Of a stretch of DNA of 57,994 bases, positions 31,243-38,963 are shown piece after piece (position 1 is the stretch's first letter; the number at the start of each line of letters is the position of its first letter). Position numbers and translations under genes: made by a program. The DNA lies in NCBI GenBank assembly GCA_016219865.1, contig JACRKF010000033.1:65960-123953 (forward strand), written 5' to 3'. Source of the stretch: Candidatus Woesearchaeota archaeon (GTDB lineage: Archaea; Nanobdellota; Nanobdellia; Woesearchaeales; DSVV01). The notes under the pieces are model-generated. The model did not search any database. It worked only from the letters and a program-made list of their open reading frames with translations, and was not told the origin of the DNA.

Positions 31243-32503
31243 TCTCATAAATTCTATACACATTCTTTGCCTTCCCGCCTAATTTCTCAGCAAGATGCTT
31301 TGAAGCAGTATTTGTTTCCAACACCCAAGAATATTCACAGTTAACAAAACCTTTTTTCTTCAAGTTCATCAGCAGTTCATTTGCAAGAATTGTGCCAAAC
31401 CCTTTATGTTCATCATTCGGCAGCACACAGATCAATGCTAATCGCGCTTCTTTGATTGTTCGTTTATACCATAGAAATTGAATTATCTGTAATTTTTTGA
31501 CCAAATATCCTTTTGCCCGGATTGCCCAATTTGGAGAATTTTGCGGTAAATTAATTTGCGAATGCAAATTATGGCTGTTATCACAAAAATTCTCTGCTGT
31601 TATCTTATCAAGAATCAAATTATAATTAGGAATACAATACACAAAACCAACAGGAGCATCTTTATAATGAATAACTAATGTTAGTTCTCCATCTAATACT
31701 TCCTTAAGATCTTTGATTTGGTAATAAAATTCTTCAAAGGATATTGGATAATACAACCAATGCTTTGTCTTGCCATAAGCTTCAGAATAAATTTCAAAAG
31801 CAGTTTTTATTTTTGCATCAAATTCTTTCTTATTGAATTTGACAATCTTAATCTCAGAGTTTTTATTCTCTACAGTTTGATAATTCTTAAGATAAATTGT
31901 ATACGCCAGCAGATCAATTTTTTTTTTCATTTTCAATTTTTCAAAATGTTCAAGATAATATGCAGGATTTATTGGCATATGCATCTCAGGCAGTAACGAA
32001 AAATTATTCTGCAGCAAACCAATATTATTAAACATACTTCCATCAATTGGTCCAAGAATTTTCTTTACTTTCTTTTTTTTTAAATATCTCGCAATCTCTC
32101 TAAACAGTAATTTTGTGATAACAAAATTATTCTCAACTTCAAAAAAACCAAAAAATGCAGTTTTTTGGTTAGATGATTCTACAAAATTTGATCTTCGCAA
32201 TCTTCTTCCTAAATCCACCTTATCCGGATTGCCTGGCTTAAGAAAATTTTGCTTTGCAAAATTTTCTTTATTATTATACCCCCCATCAATAATAACAGCT
32301 ATTCTGCCAACTGCTTGATTACCCTGCATTGTAATAAATAGTTTATATTCTGCATGCTGCCAAAAAGGATTTTCTGGAGAAAAGAACTTTTCAACAGATT
32401 CTTCATTTTTATAGTAATTATAATGAAATCCATCTTTAAAGATCTGTTTAGAAACAGCTGCAAATTGCTTAATATCTTTTGTTTGATAAACACTAATTGC
32501 CAT
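31232..32503 (-). CDS. GNAT-fold acyltransferase carrying two in-frame repeat insertions
   Basis: The C-terminal ~100 residues match a GNAT acetyl-CoA site (ARLALICVLPNDEHKGFGTILANELLMNLKKKGFVNCEYSWVLETNTASKHLAEKLGGKAKNVYRIYEM). The N-terminal half may be a second, degenerate GNAT-like fold (YKLFITMQGNQAVGRIAVIIDGG..FFGFFEVENNF). This is the layout of a family of unknown substrate. Two segments come from family B repeats: NKENFAKQNFLKPGNPDK near residue 84 and a nested B+C element near residues 305-330 (FCDNSHNLHSQINLPQNSPNWAIRAKG). The gene remains open over 423 codons despite them. The stop lies in a family A hairpin. Confidence 0.78.
   Translation of the reverse strand: MAISVYQTKDIKQFAAVSKQIFKDGFHYNYYKNEESVEKFFSPENPFWQHAEYKLFITMQGNQAVGRIAVIIDGGYNNKENFAKQNFLKPGNPDKVDLGRRLRRSNFVESSNQKTAFFGFFEVENNFVITKLLFREIARYLKKKKVKKILGPIDGSMFNNIGLLQNNFSLLPEMHMPINPAYYLEHFEKLKMKKKIDLLAYTIYLKNYQTVENKNSEIKIVKFNKKEFDAKIKTAFEIYSEAYGKTKHWLYYPISFEEFYYQIKDLKEVLDGELTLVIHYKDAPVGFVYCIPNYNLILDKITAENFCDNSHNLHSQINLPQNSPNWAIRAKGYLVKKLQIIQFLWYKRTIKEARLALICVLPNDEHKGFGTILANELLMNLKKKGFVNCEYSWVLETNTASKHLAEKLGGKAKNVYRIYEMNL
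31513..31594 (-). repeat. Family B element, copy 3, with a family C element nested in its loop
   Basis: The box TTGCCCGGATTGCC (31513-31526) is followed by 7 nt and the arm GAGAATTTTG (31534-31543). Its partner CAAAAATTCTC lies 40 nt later (31584-31594), instead of the usual 3-5 nt. The intervening DNA is a family C element (31545-31582: GGTAA..TTATC, TAATTTGC/GCAAATTA). All of it is translated within the GNAT gene. Confidence 0.75.
32219..32268 (-). repeat. Family B palindromic element, copy 2, inside the GNAT gene
   Basis: Box TTATCCGGATTGCC (about 32220-32233), 6 nt, then the palindrome AAGAAAATTTTGC-TTT-GCAAAATTTTCTT (32240-32268, 13-bp arms). It encodes KENFAKQNFLKPGNPDK in frame, with the same GNPDK reading as copy 1. 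Confidence 0.82.
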
Positions 32504-32559
32504 AACTATTACACAATAAGAATAATATTTAAATATGAGTCATCATTCTTGGGTGGTAT

Positions 32560-34557
32560 ATGGATACTTATACAAATTTGGGTGAGTTGTATGATCGTGG
32601 AAATATATTAGCTCAAGAAATTAGTAATATGCTTTCTACACAAGATGGGCATCGTGTTATACGGCAAATTCTTAATGAATTAGGAATTGATTCAAGAACA
32701 CAAAGAAATTTATCTATTCCAGTTCCAAGAAAAACAATAGAGGATTTAACTGCAAGAGTTGAAAGTGTAAAATCTATTTTAGAGGATCGCGCAATTAGCA
32801 ACAGAAATATTATGCAGGCAATTGAATATGCTGAATTCACAGCAAGCAAGGCAGGAAAATCAAAGAAAGACATTAGTGATTGTTTGATAAGATTAGGCTT
32901 TGAGATTGAGCAGTTTCATGATAAAAATGGTTGGCTTGGATTAAAGCCTGCAAGAAAGATTGTTGATGCTTTGGCTTTATTAATAAAAGATCCGGAATTT
33001 GGGATTAATATGGGGAAATATGCCTCAGAAACTAATGTTCTAAAAGAGGCTAAAATGCTTGCTCGTTTTTCTAAAGATATAAGCACTTTTTTATATCTTA
33101 GTTCTGGTTTAACAAAAAACTATTTTAATAATTGTTGGGGAACTACAACACTTCCAATCCAGAGAACAGAAATTGAAGACGCTAATGGGATAGAGTTTTT
33201 TTCTGCTGATGTTATCTGGAGCGATGTAATTGGTGTGCGTCCTACATATCATGAATGGGGCTATACATATGGATTATTTGAAAAAGCAATGTTCAAAGTA
33301 TTAAAATATTTTGAGAGAGTTCCTCATATTTTTCAGTCAATGCATAAAAAAAGCCAAAAAAGTAAGGAATTAGAGAGATTATTAAAAAAACTTACTGCTG
33401 AAACGCTTTCTCATATAACGCCAATTACTTCTTCTGTTGAAGTTAATGATTTGCTTCTTTCTGATTCAGAAGGAGCATTGTACAAATATTCTATTGATGG
33501 ATTAAGTATTTATCAAACATCAGTTGATGATAGCTGGGTTCCTATTGGAAAAACACGAAGAGCAATTGGAGAAATAGATAATGATGGTAAATTTAAACTA
33601 AATGATATTCTTTTCAGTTCAGAAACTTCTGCATTTTCAATCGAATGGTATGAAACAAAACCAAATCCAATGCTTAAATTCATTCAGAAATTTATCAGTG
33701 CTTATGTTGAAAGTAAATATAGAAAAGAAAGATTTAAAGAGATTATTGCTGATGGAGCTGTATATGCGCGTGAAAAAGATGTCATTGAAATTGCCAGATT
33801 AAATAACTTAGTAAGACAGCAAGAATTAGAGTTAAGTCAAGCATTAGAAGCAGCTTCAGCAAATGAAAGATTGGCTGCAATTGGTCTTTTAGGAGCAAGT
33901 TTTGCGCATGAAGTAAACAATCCACTTGCAGCTGCAGGAACACATATGCGTGTTGCCAAAGTATTATTAACAAAAGATCCAACTAAAGCTATGACATCAT
34001 TGGAAAGTGCTATTGCTTCAGTAGATCACGCTAAATCAGTTGTTACTGATTTTCGCAGTTCAACAACATTAAGCGATGAAAAACAAGCTTATTTATTGAA
34101 TTCTCTTTGTGATGATGCATTGAAGATTAATCCTTATACAAAACAAGGATATACTATTGTAATTAATTATCAGGAAGATTTACATAAAATCTATTGCAAT
34201 AAAACAAATATTATACAATTATTAACTAATCTATTCAACAATTCATTTGAAGCAATGAAAGATAAAGAAGAAAAACAATTAACTATCACTACAGCAAGTA
34301 ATCTTAATTTTGTTTATCTTAAAATACAAGATACAGGAGGAGGGATTGGTGAAGAATATAAAATTAAGTTATTTACGCCATTTTTCACAACAAAGAGACA
34401 TGAAAGCACTGGAACAGGAGGTACAGGTCTAGGCTTATATCGGTGCAAAAAAATAGTTGAAGGTTTGGGTGGAGAAATCAGTTTTGAAAACTATAATTAT
34501 GATTCAGGTAAGAAAGGAGTGATATTCACAATAAAGATACCATACGGAGGCGAATAA
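32560..34557 (+). CDS. Soluble sensor histidine kinase
   Basis: The C-terminal ~230 residues are a complete kinase. The phosphoacceptor is LGASFAHEVNNPLAAAGTHM with His at about residue 450, the N box LLTNLFNNSFEAMKD, the G1 box DTGGGIGEEY, the F box LFTPFFTTKRHES and the G2 box GTGGTGLGLYRCKKIVEGLGG. A coiled helix (VIEIARLNNLVRQQELELSQALEAASANERLAAIG) precedes it. The N-terminal ~430 residues have no membrane segments and match no sensor domain I recognise. The protein thus senses a cytoplasmic signal. It is 1 nt upstream of a receiver gene and forms an operon with two receivers. Confidence 0.88.
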   Translation: MDTYTNLGELYDRGNILAQEISNMLSTQDGHRVIRQILNELGIDSRTQRNLSIPVPRKTIEDLTARVESVKSILEDRAISNRNIMQAIEYAEFTASKAGKSKKDISDCLIRLGFEIEQFHDKNGWLGLKPARKIVDALALLIKDPEFGINMGKYASETNVLKEAKMLARFSKDISTFLYLSSGLTKNYFNNCWGTTTLPIQRTEIEDANGIEFFSADVIWSDVIGVRPTYHEWGYTYGLFEKAMFKVLKYFERVPHIFQSMHKKSQKSKELERLLKKLTAETLSHITPITSSVEVNDLLLSDSEGALYKYSIDGLSIYQTSVDDSWVPIGKTRRAIGEIDNDGKFKLNDILFSSETSAFSIEWYETKPNPMLKFIQKFISAYVESKYRKERFKEIIADGAVYAREKDVIEIARLNNLVRQQELELSQALEAASANERLAAIGLLGASFAHEVNNPLAAAGTHMRVAKVLLTKDPTKAMTSLESAIASVDHAKSVVTDFRSSTTLSDEKQAYLLNSLCDDALKINPYTKQGYTIVINYQEDLHKIYCNKTNIIQLLTNLFNNSFEAMKDKEEKQLTITTASNLNFVYLKIQDTGGGIGEEYKIKLFTPFFTTKRHESTGTGGTGLGLYRCKKIVEGLGGEISFENYNYDSGKKGVIFTIKIPYGGE

Positions 34558-34558
34558 A

Positions 34559-35266
34559 ATGAAAGGAAGATTAGATAATAAAGTAATTGAATTAATGCGT
34601 AAATCATTATTTGTTTTAGAACCAAGTTTTCATAGGGAAGATCCTGATTATTCTAAGTTTAATCTATTATTAGTTGATGATAATCAGTCAATTATCGATT
34701 CTTTAAGTGCATATTTATCAGCATTAGAAAACTTTTCAGTTGTTGCAACAGCATCACCATATATTGCGCAAGAATTGATTAATTCATATAAACAAGATGA
34801 AATGATTACAACAGAAGTATTAATTGCGCGTGCTCTTATTGAGATGGATATTCATAAAGAAAAAAAGAAACTTGGTGATCAAGATTCTCGCTTATATCAA
34901 CAAGCAGGATTGCAATTGCCTGTTGGAAAAGATCTTAATCAAGTTTATCAAGAAGGTATTGTTCTTATAGTTTCTGATGCAAAAATGGGCGGAATTAATG
35001 GATTTCAACTGCTTAACTATGCTGCCCAGCAAATACCAGATGCATTTCGTTTGATATTAAGCGCTGAAGTTGGTTATGCACAACAAAGAAATCCTGAAGA
35101 ATTATTTTCTGCAGAAGCAGTTGGATTTGTCAATAAAGGACAATCTGATTATGAGAGTGCTCTTGTTGCAAAAATTAAATCAGTCTTTGGTCAAGAAGTG
35201 TTGGCAAGAAATCTTTCATCATTTGCAGAATATTATAGAAGACATATTCAAGATTTTAAGAGTTAG
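34559..35266 (+). CDS. Response regulator receiver with ~55-residue insertion (first copy)
   Basis: The receiver fold is recognisable from FNLLLVDDNQSIIDSL (acidic pair Asp 40-41), IVLIVSDAKMGGINGFQLLNYA (phosphorylatable Asp 140), LILSAEVG (Ser in place of Thr) and AVGFVNKGQSDYES (Lys). In CheY the acidic pair and the phosphorylation site are ~44 residues apart. Here the distance is 99, owing to an insert of helices between alpha 2 and beta 3 (KQDEMITTEVLIARALIEMD..LYQQAGLQLPVGKDLNQVYQEG). There is no DNA-binding or output domain. The extra 30 N-terminal residues are not found in the second copy. It follows the kinase gene by 1 nt. Confidence 0.82.
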   Translation: MKGRLDNKVIELMRKSLFVLEPSFHREDPDYSKFNLLLVDDNQSIIDSLSAYLSALENFSVVATASPYIAQELINSYKQDEMITTEVLIARALIEMDIHKEKKKLGDQDSRLYQQAGLQLPVGKDLNQVYQEGIVLIVSDAKMGGINGFQLLNYAAQQIPDAFRLILSAEVGYAQQRNPEELFSAEAVGFVNKGQSDYESALVAKIKSVFGQEVLARNLSSFAEYYRRHIQDFKS

Positions 35267-35302
35267 TTGATAGGATTTGATTTATATTGGAGGTTGATTA
35301 AA

Positions 35303-35881
35303 ATGGTTCATGAAAAAGTTGATTTTAGAACGTTTAATGTTGTGATGGTTGATGACAATAAAGATATGATGACTGCAGTTGGCACATATTTAAGATTAGT
35401 GGAACATTTCTCTGTGACGACAGTATCATCGCCATATATTGCAGTAGAATTAATTAAATCTTACAAAAGACAGGAGCTAGCTGTCACTCTAGAAACTCTT
35501 GCAGGACGTGCGTCAGTTAAAATGGCGCAAGATAAAGTTGATGGTAACATTGGAGAAGATGATTTTGATTTATATGGTGTTGCAGAGATAATTATTCCTG
35601 AAAATAAGACATTAGCTCAAATTTACCAAGAAGGTATCCTAGTTATAGTATCTGATGCAAAAATGGGTGGTATTGATGGATTCCAGCTTCTTAATTATGC
35701 AGCTAAGGAAATTCCTGCAACGTCTCGTTTGTTATTAAGCGCTGAACCAGGGTATATTAAACAAAAAGCGCTTGAAGAATTATTTGCAGCAGGAGCAATA
35801 GGTTACATATCAAAAGGAATGCCGGATTATGAAAGTAAACTTGTTGAAACAATAAGAGATATATTTGATAAGAAAATGTGA
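35303..35881 (+). CDS. Response regulator receiver with the same insertion (second copy)
   Basis: This is a paralogue of the upstream receiver: FNVVMVDDNKDMMTAVGTYL (Asp 17-18), ILVIVSDAKMGGIDGFQLLNYAAKEI (Asp 118), LLLSAEPG and AIGYISKGMPDYES (Lys 171). The insertion between alpha 2 and beta 3 has the same length and the same end (LAQIYQEG). Sequence identity is highest in the second half. ATG 35303 follows GGAGGT at 35290-35295. The in-frame codons back to 35267 are excluded. It has no output domain. The stop lies in a perfect hairpin shared with the convergent gene. Confidence 0.84.
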   Translation: MVHEKVDFRTFNVVMVDDNKDMMTAVGTYLRLVEHFSVTTVSSPYIAVELIKSYKRQELAVTLETLAGRASVKMAQDKVDGNIGEDDFDLYGVAEIIIPENKTLAQIYQEGILVIVSDAKMGGIDGFQLLNYAAKEIPATSRLLLSAEPGYIKQKALEELFAAGAIGYISKGMPDYESKLVETIRDIFDKKM

Positions 35882-35912
35882 ATTATGAAAAACCGTGTTT
35901 TTCATAATTCAC
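35878..35912. terminator. Perfect 16-bp hairpin between convergent genes
   Basis: GTGAATTATGAAAAAC (35878-35893) and GTTTTTCATAATTCAC (35897-35912) pair perfectly around a 3-nt loop CGT. The left arm contains the stop codon of the second receiver, and the right arm touches the stop of the minus-strand membrane protein gene. It could terminate both transcripts. Confidence 0.6.
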
Positions 35913-36247
35913 TACAAATACGCTTCCTTATGCAAAAAATAACCTGCATAATTCCCAATAATATAAAATACAATAATATATCTTGTTGCGCCATAAAAAC
36001 TTCCTAAAACAAAACCAATCAGAAATCCAATTGTAACCATAAAGAAAAGCATTTTCATTCTATATTTTCTGAAAAACAACATTCTTCCGGAAACTAATCC
36101 GCATACCGTAATCATAATATACGTAACTGCTGCGCTTTTTGAAAACAGCGCAACAACAAATCCTACAACTAACAAAAACAAGCTAAACATTTCTGGCCAT
36201 TGCTCTTTAAAGAGGAAAAATCCAACACCGCCTGCTTTCTTATCCAT
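35912..36247 (-). CDS. Small membrane protein, unknown
   Basis: The 111-aa protein has about four hydrophobic segments (EMFSLFLLVVGFVVALF, AVTYIMITVCGLVSGRML, KMLFFMVTIGFLIGFVLGSF, YIIVFYIIGNYAGYFL) joined by short basic loops (FFRKYRMK). No catalytic motif or known family is seen. The start MDKKAGGVGFFLF has AGGAGG about 6-11 nt upstream on the minus strand (36253-36262 region), so translation is well supported. It lies downstream of the site-2 protease gene in the same direction, separated by a hairpin. Confidence 0.6.
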   Translation of the reverse strand: MDKKAGGVGFFLFKEQWPEMFSLFLLVVGFVVALFSKSAAVTYIMITVCGLVSGRMLFFRKYRMKMLFFMVTIGFLIGFVLGSFYGATRYIIVFYIIGNYAGYFLHKEAYL

Positions 36248-36287
36248 ATAAAAAATCCTCCTTTCAATCGTTTTTTTATTAAACTAT

Positions 36288-36315
36288 AATAATTTTGCAG
36301 AAATGCAAAATTATT
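36288..36315 (-). terminator. 12-bp hairpin after the M50 protease gene
   Basis: AATAATTTTGCA and TGCAAAATTATT pair perfectly around a 4-nt loop (36300-36303). The element is 2 nt beyond the protease stop and is a likely terminator or 3'-end stabiliser. The arm resembles the palindromes of family B, but the 14-nt box is absent. Confidence 0.5.
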
Positions 36316-36316
36316 T

Positions 36317-37054
36317 TTAAGGTAATGGTACTGTTTTGGTTTCAATATATAAATAAAATACTAACCAAAACAATGCTCCAATTAAAAGCGCGAATATTAA
36401 GGAATAAACTCCAATTGAATATAAAACAATATATCCAAAAAGTGAACCAAAAACAAATACATATGTTAATCTATTTCCAAAAAATAAATGCAATCCATCA
36501 AGCCTTGGCAATGGCAGCATTGTGAATACTGCATAATATAAATTGATAAATGTCATTGTATCAAAGAACTCTGGAAAAATTCCAAATAGAGATAATGTTT
36601 TAAAGAATGTTGCAAATAGTAAATTAGTTAATGGTCCCATTGCGGCAAGTATTCCTTGGGTAAAATAATTTAATCCATACCTAAAGTGGCCAATTCTTTG
36701 GATTGAAAGATGATGCAATAACATTCCTCCTGGCAAAACAACGTACCATTTCCCATTAGTAATAAAAGTAAATAATATTCCAATTAACAAGCCAGTTGGC
36801 CACATTTGATATTCTGTGCGCATCCCAATATACAATGCTGCAACTTTATGGCCTATTTCATGTGTAATTACTGCAATAGCAACAATCAAAATCATTTTGA
36901 GAAGATTATAAATCCAATATGTTGTGCTGAAGACTTCTTGCTTATCATTATATGCAAAGATAAAGCCAACAACAATAATTGTTATTGCTAATTCAAACAT
37001 TTCTCTTGGTGTAAACTTAAAAAAACGTTTAATCCTATATGCAAATTCGCCCAT
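36317..37054 (-). CDS. Site-2 protease-like metallopeptidase (M50)
   Basis: M50 proteases cut substrates within the membrane. The zinc motif is HEIGH at residues 65-69 (AVITHEIGHKVAALYIG). The second metal region is VFTMLPLPRLDGLHLFFGNR, with the Asp near residue 198, where most members read NxxPxxxLDG. About six hydrophobic segments are present. Length 245 aa is typical of the short archaeal type without PDZ domain. The substrate is not known. Confidence 0.88.
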   Translation of the reverse strand: MGEFAYRIKRFFKFTPREMFELAITIIVVGFIFAYNDKQEVFSTTYWIYNLLKMILIVAIAVITHEIGHKVAALYIGMRTEYQMWPTGLLIGILFTFITNGKWYVVLPGGMLLHHLSIQRIGHFRYGLNYFTQGILAAMGPLTNLLFATFFKTLSLFGIFPEFFDTMTFINLYYAVFTMLPLPRLDGLHLFFGNRLTYVFVFGSLFGYIVLYSIGVYSLIFALLIGALFWLVFYLYIETKTVPLP

Positions 37055-37099
37055 AGAACATTTTCAGGTATTTGTTGTTTATATATTTTTAGTATTTGC

Positions 37100-37119
37100 T
37101 TGTTCACTTCGTTCACAAT
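37100..37119 (-). repeat. Family A core without paired arms, copy 8
   Basis: On the minus strand A-TTGT-GA-AC-GAA-GT-GA-ACAA matches the family A core at all fixed positions and all stem positions pair. The flanks (GCAAATACT on one side) no longer pair with each other. It lies between the M50 start and the TraB gene end. Confidence 0.6.
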
Positions 37120-37147
37120 CCTCTATTCTTTATTTTCCTGAGTGAGC

Positions 37148-37184
37148 GGTAAATTAATTGCCACAGCAATTATGGCTGCTTACC
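37148..37184 (+). repeat. Family C two-stem element, copy 1, at the TraB gene end
   Basis: GGTAA (37148-37152) pairs with TTACC (37180-37184) and TAATTGC with GCAATTA inside, with the unpaired strand TGGCTGC on the right. The last eight codons of the TraB gene (SSHNCCGN) and its stop are encoded by the element. Confidence 0.75.
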
Positions 37185-37897
37185 ACGAACTCGGAAAATA
37201 ATTTCTCCATTCCTTCAACATGTCCTGCGCCAACTACTGCAAGTATCTTCTTTTCAGGATATTTTTTGCGCATTTTAACTAATGTTTTTACCATCACAGT
37301 ATTTCTTTCACTAACTAACACTCTATATATATTAGGATATTTCTTTTTCATCGCAGTTGTTAAAACTGCAATGAATTGATTAGATGGAACTTGTGTTAAA
37401 TCAAGTGTTTCTAAATCTAAACCAAGCTCTTTATACTCAGCAAGCGCTTTCTTTTTTCTAAAGATTGAGTTAAATATATCTTTTAAAAATACCCATTTTT
37501 CTTTCCAACTTAATGCTTTCGAGAATCGTGATAAGGTAATTTCAATATCCTGATCAATCAATGCAACTTCAAGATTTCTTTTTTTTGCTTCTTTTATTGC
37601 AGTTAGCATCTCATCTCCAGGTGTAGCGCCAACAACACTGCCTAATTTTTTCGAAGCATATGAACCAATAAGACCAAATAAATAGCCTTTCAAGCCAATC
37701 TTTGGAATCATGCCAAGAGAAAATCGTGATTTCTTTTTCTGTTTATCATTCATTAAAGAGATATATCGTTTTGAATCAAGTTCAACAGCAACAATAGTTG
37801 GTTGAAACTCTTCTATAGCTTTTCGTACCTCTTCAACACTTTGCTTTGCTATATGTGATGTTCCAATGATTTTGATATTATTTATCTGATTAAGCAT
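37154..37897 (-). CDS. TraB/PrgY family protein
   Basis: TraB-like proteins resemble a Tiki/EreA-type fold and are known from pheromone shutdown in enterococci. Their archaeal role is unknown. The two signature histidine motifs are IIGTSHIAKQSVEEVRKAIEEFQPTIVAVELDSKRY at the N terminus and ILAVVGAGHVEGMEKLF at the C terminus, with ATPGDEMLTAIKEAKKRNLEVALIDQDIEITLSR between. Most archaeal members continue into C-terminal membrane helices. This one stops at 247 aa just after the core, and its last residues SSHNCCGN are derived from a family C repeat. It may thus have lost a membrane domain by repeat insertion. Confidence 0.82.
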   Translation of the reverse strand: MLNQINNIKIIGTSHIAKQSVEEVRKAIEEFQPTIVAVELDSKRYISLMNDKQKKKSRFSLGMIPKIGLKGYLFGLIGSYASKKLGSVVGATPGDEMLTAIKEAKKRNLEVALIDQDIEITLSRFSKALSWKEKWVFLKDIFNSIFRKKKALAEYKELGLDLETLDLTQVPSNQFIAVLTTAMKKKYPNIYRVLVSERNTVMVKTLVKMRKKYPEKKILAVVGAGHVEGMEKLFSEFVVSSHNCCGN

Positions 37898-38024
37898 AGT
37901 AAGATAGAAGATCTACATCTACTAATATTAAAGTGTATCCAAATTCTCGAAAACTTTATTAATCAGCGCAAGTTCTGTTTACAACATATATTGATTTAAT
38001 ATTTTATCTATATATGGGGATTTT

Positions 38025-38963
38025 ATGACAGATCATCAAGAAGAAAAGAGTGAACAAAAATCAAATTTTATAACAAAGGTTAAACATATCTACGAAACTA
38101 AATACAAACTATTGTTTGGCATTGTTTTATTCATATTATTTCTTTCATTTGTTCAGATAGGTTATCAATATGCAACAACTGGTGAATTTCTGCACAAAGG
38201 CGTATCCATTAAAGGTGGATTAACAGTAACAATTCTAACAGAAAAAGGTTTGGATTATAATTATGTAACAACGCAATTATATCAAAATTTCGGGAAAGAA
38301 ATTCAAGTAAAAATCTTAAGTATTGATGAGTTGCAGAATAGTTTAGTGATTGAAGCAGATATAACAGATACTGCTGAAATTGAATCATTTATCTCTCATA
38401 TTGAAAAAATTACAGGATTAAAGAAAGATAAATTTACCATAGAAGTAACAGGACCTTCATTAGGGGATAGTTTTTTTCATGATACTGTCATAGCATTATT
38501 AATTGCTTTCCTTGCAATGGGTATTGTTGTATTCTTATATTTTAGAGTGCCTATTCCATCATTAGCAGTAATGCTTTCAGCATTATCTGATATTGTTATA
38601 ACACTTGCAATTGTTAATCTAATGGGTATCAAGATATCTGCTTCAGGTATTGTCGCATTTCTATTAGTTATTGGATTTAGCGTTGACACAGATATTTTAT
38701 TGACAATCAAAGTATTAAAAAGAAAAGAAGGTTCAGTTATGGACAGGATATACAATGCAATTAAGATTGGAACATTGATGACTTTTTGTTCAATTGCAGC
38801 TGTAAGTATTGGTTTATTACTCTCAAAATCTGAAGTAATTAGTCAAATTATGCTGATTTTATTAATTGGATTAATTGTTGACTTATTTACAACATGGATC
38901 CAGAATGTAGCTATACTGAGACTTTATTTAGAAAGGAAGGAAAAACATGAAAGCAAAAATTAA
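38025..38963 (+). CDS. secF: Protein-export membrane protein SecF
   Basis: SecF works with SecD to pull secreted proteins across the membrane using the ion gradient. One N-terminal helix (LLFGIVLFILFLSFVQIGYQ) precedes the periplasmic-side domain (GVSIKGGLTVTILTEKG, with the family KGGxxxxI). A five-helix bundle follows, with VMLSALSDIVITLAIVNLMGIKISASGIVAFLLVIGFSVDTDILLTIKVLKR. The length of 312 aa is normal. A TATA-like ATCTATATATG region lies just upstream. It overlaps the start of secD by 17 nt, and the order F-D is typical of archaea. Confidence 0.95.
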   Translation: MTDHQEEKSEQKSNFITKVKHIYETKYKLLFGIVLFILFLSFVQIGYQYATTGEFLHKGVSIKGGLTVTILTEKGLDYNYVTTQLYQNFGKEIQVKILSIDELQNSLVIEADITDTAEIESFISHIEKITGLKKDKFTIEVTGPSLGDSFFHDTVIALLIAFLAMGIVVFLYFRVPIPSLAVMLSALSDIVITLAIVNLMGIKISASGIVAFLLVIGFSVDTDILLTIKVLKRKEGSVMDRIYNAIKIGTLMTFCSIAAVSIGLLLSKSEVISQIMLILLIGLIVDLFTTWIQNVAILRLYLERKEKHESKN

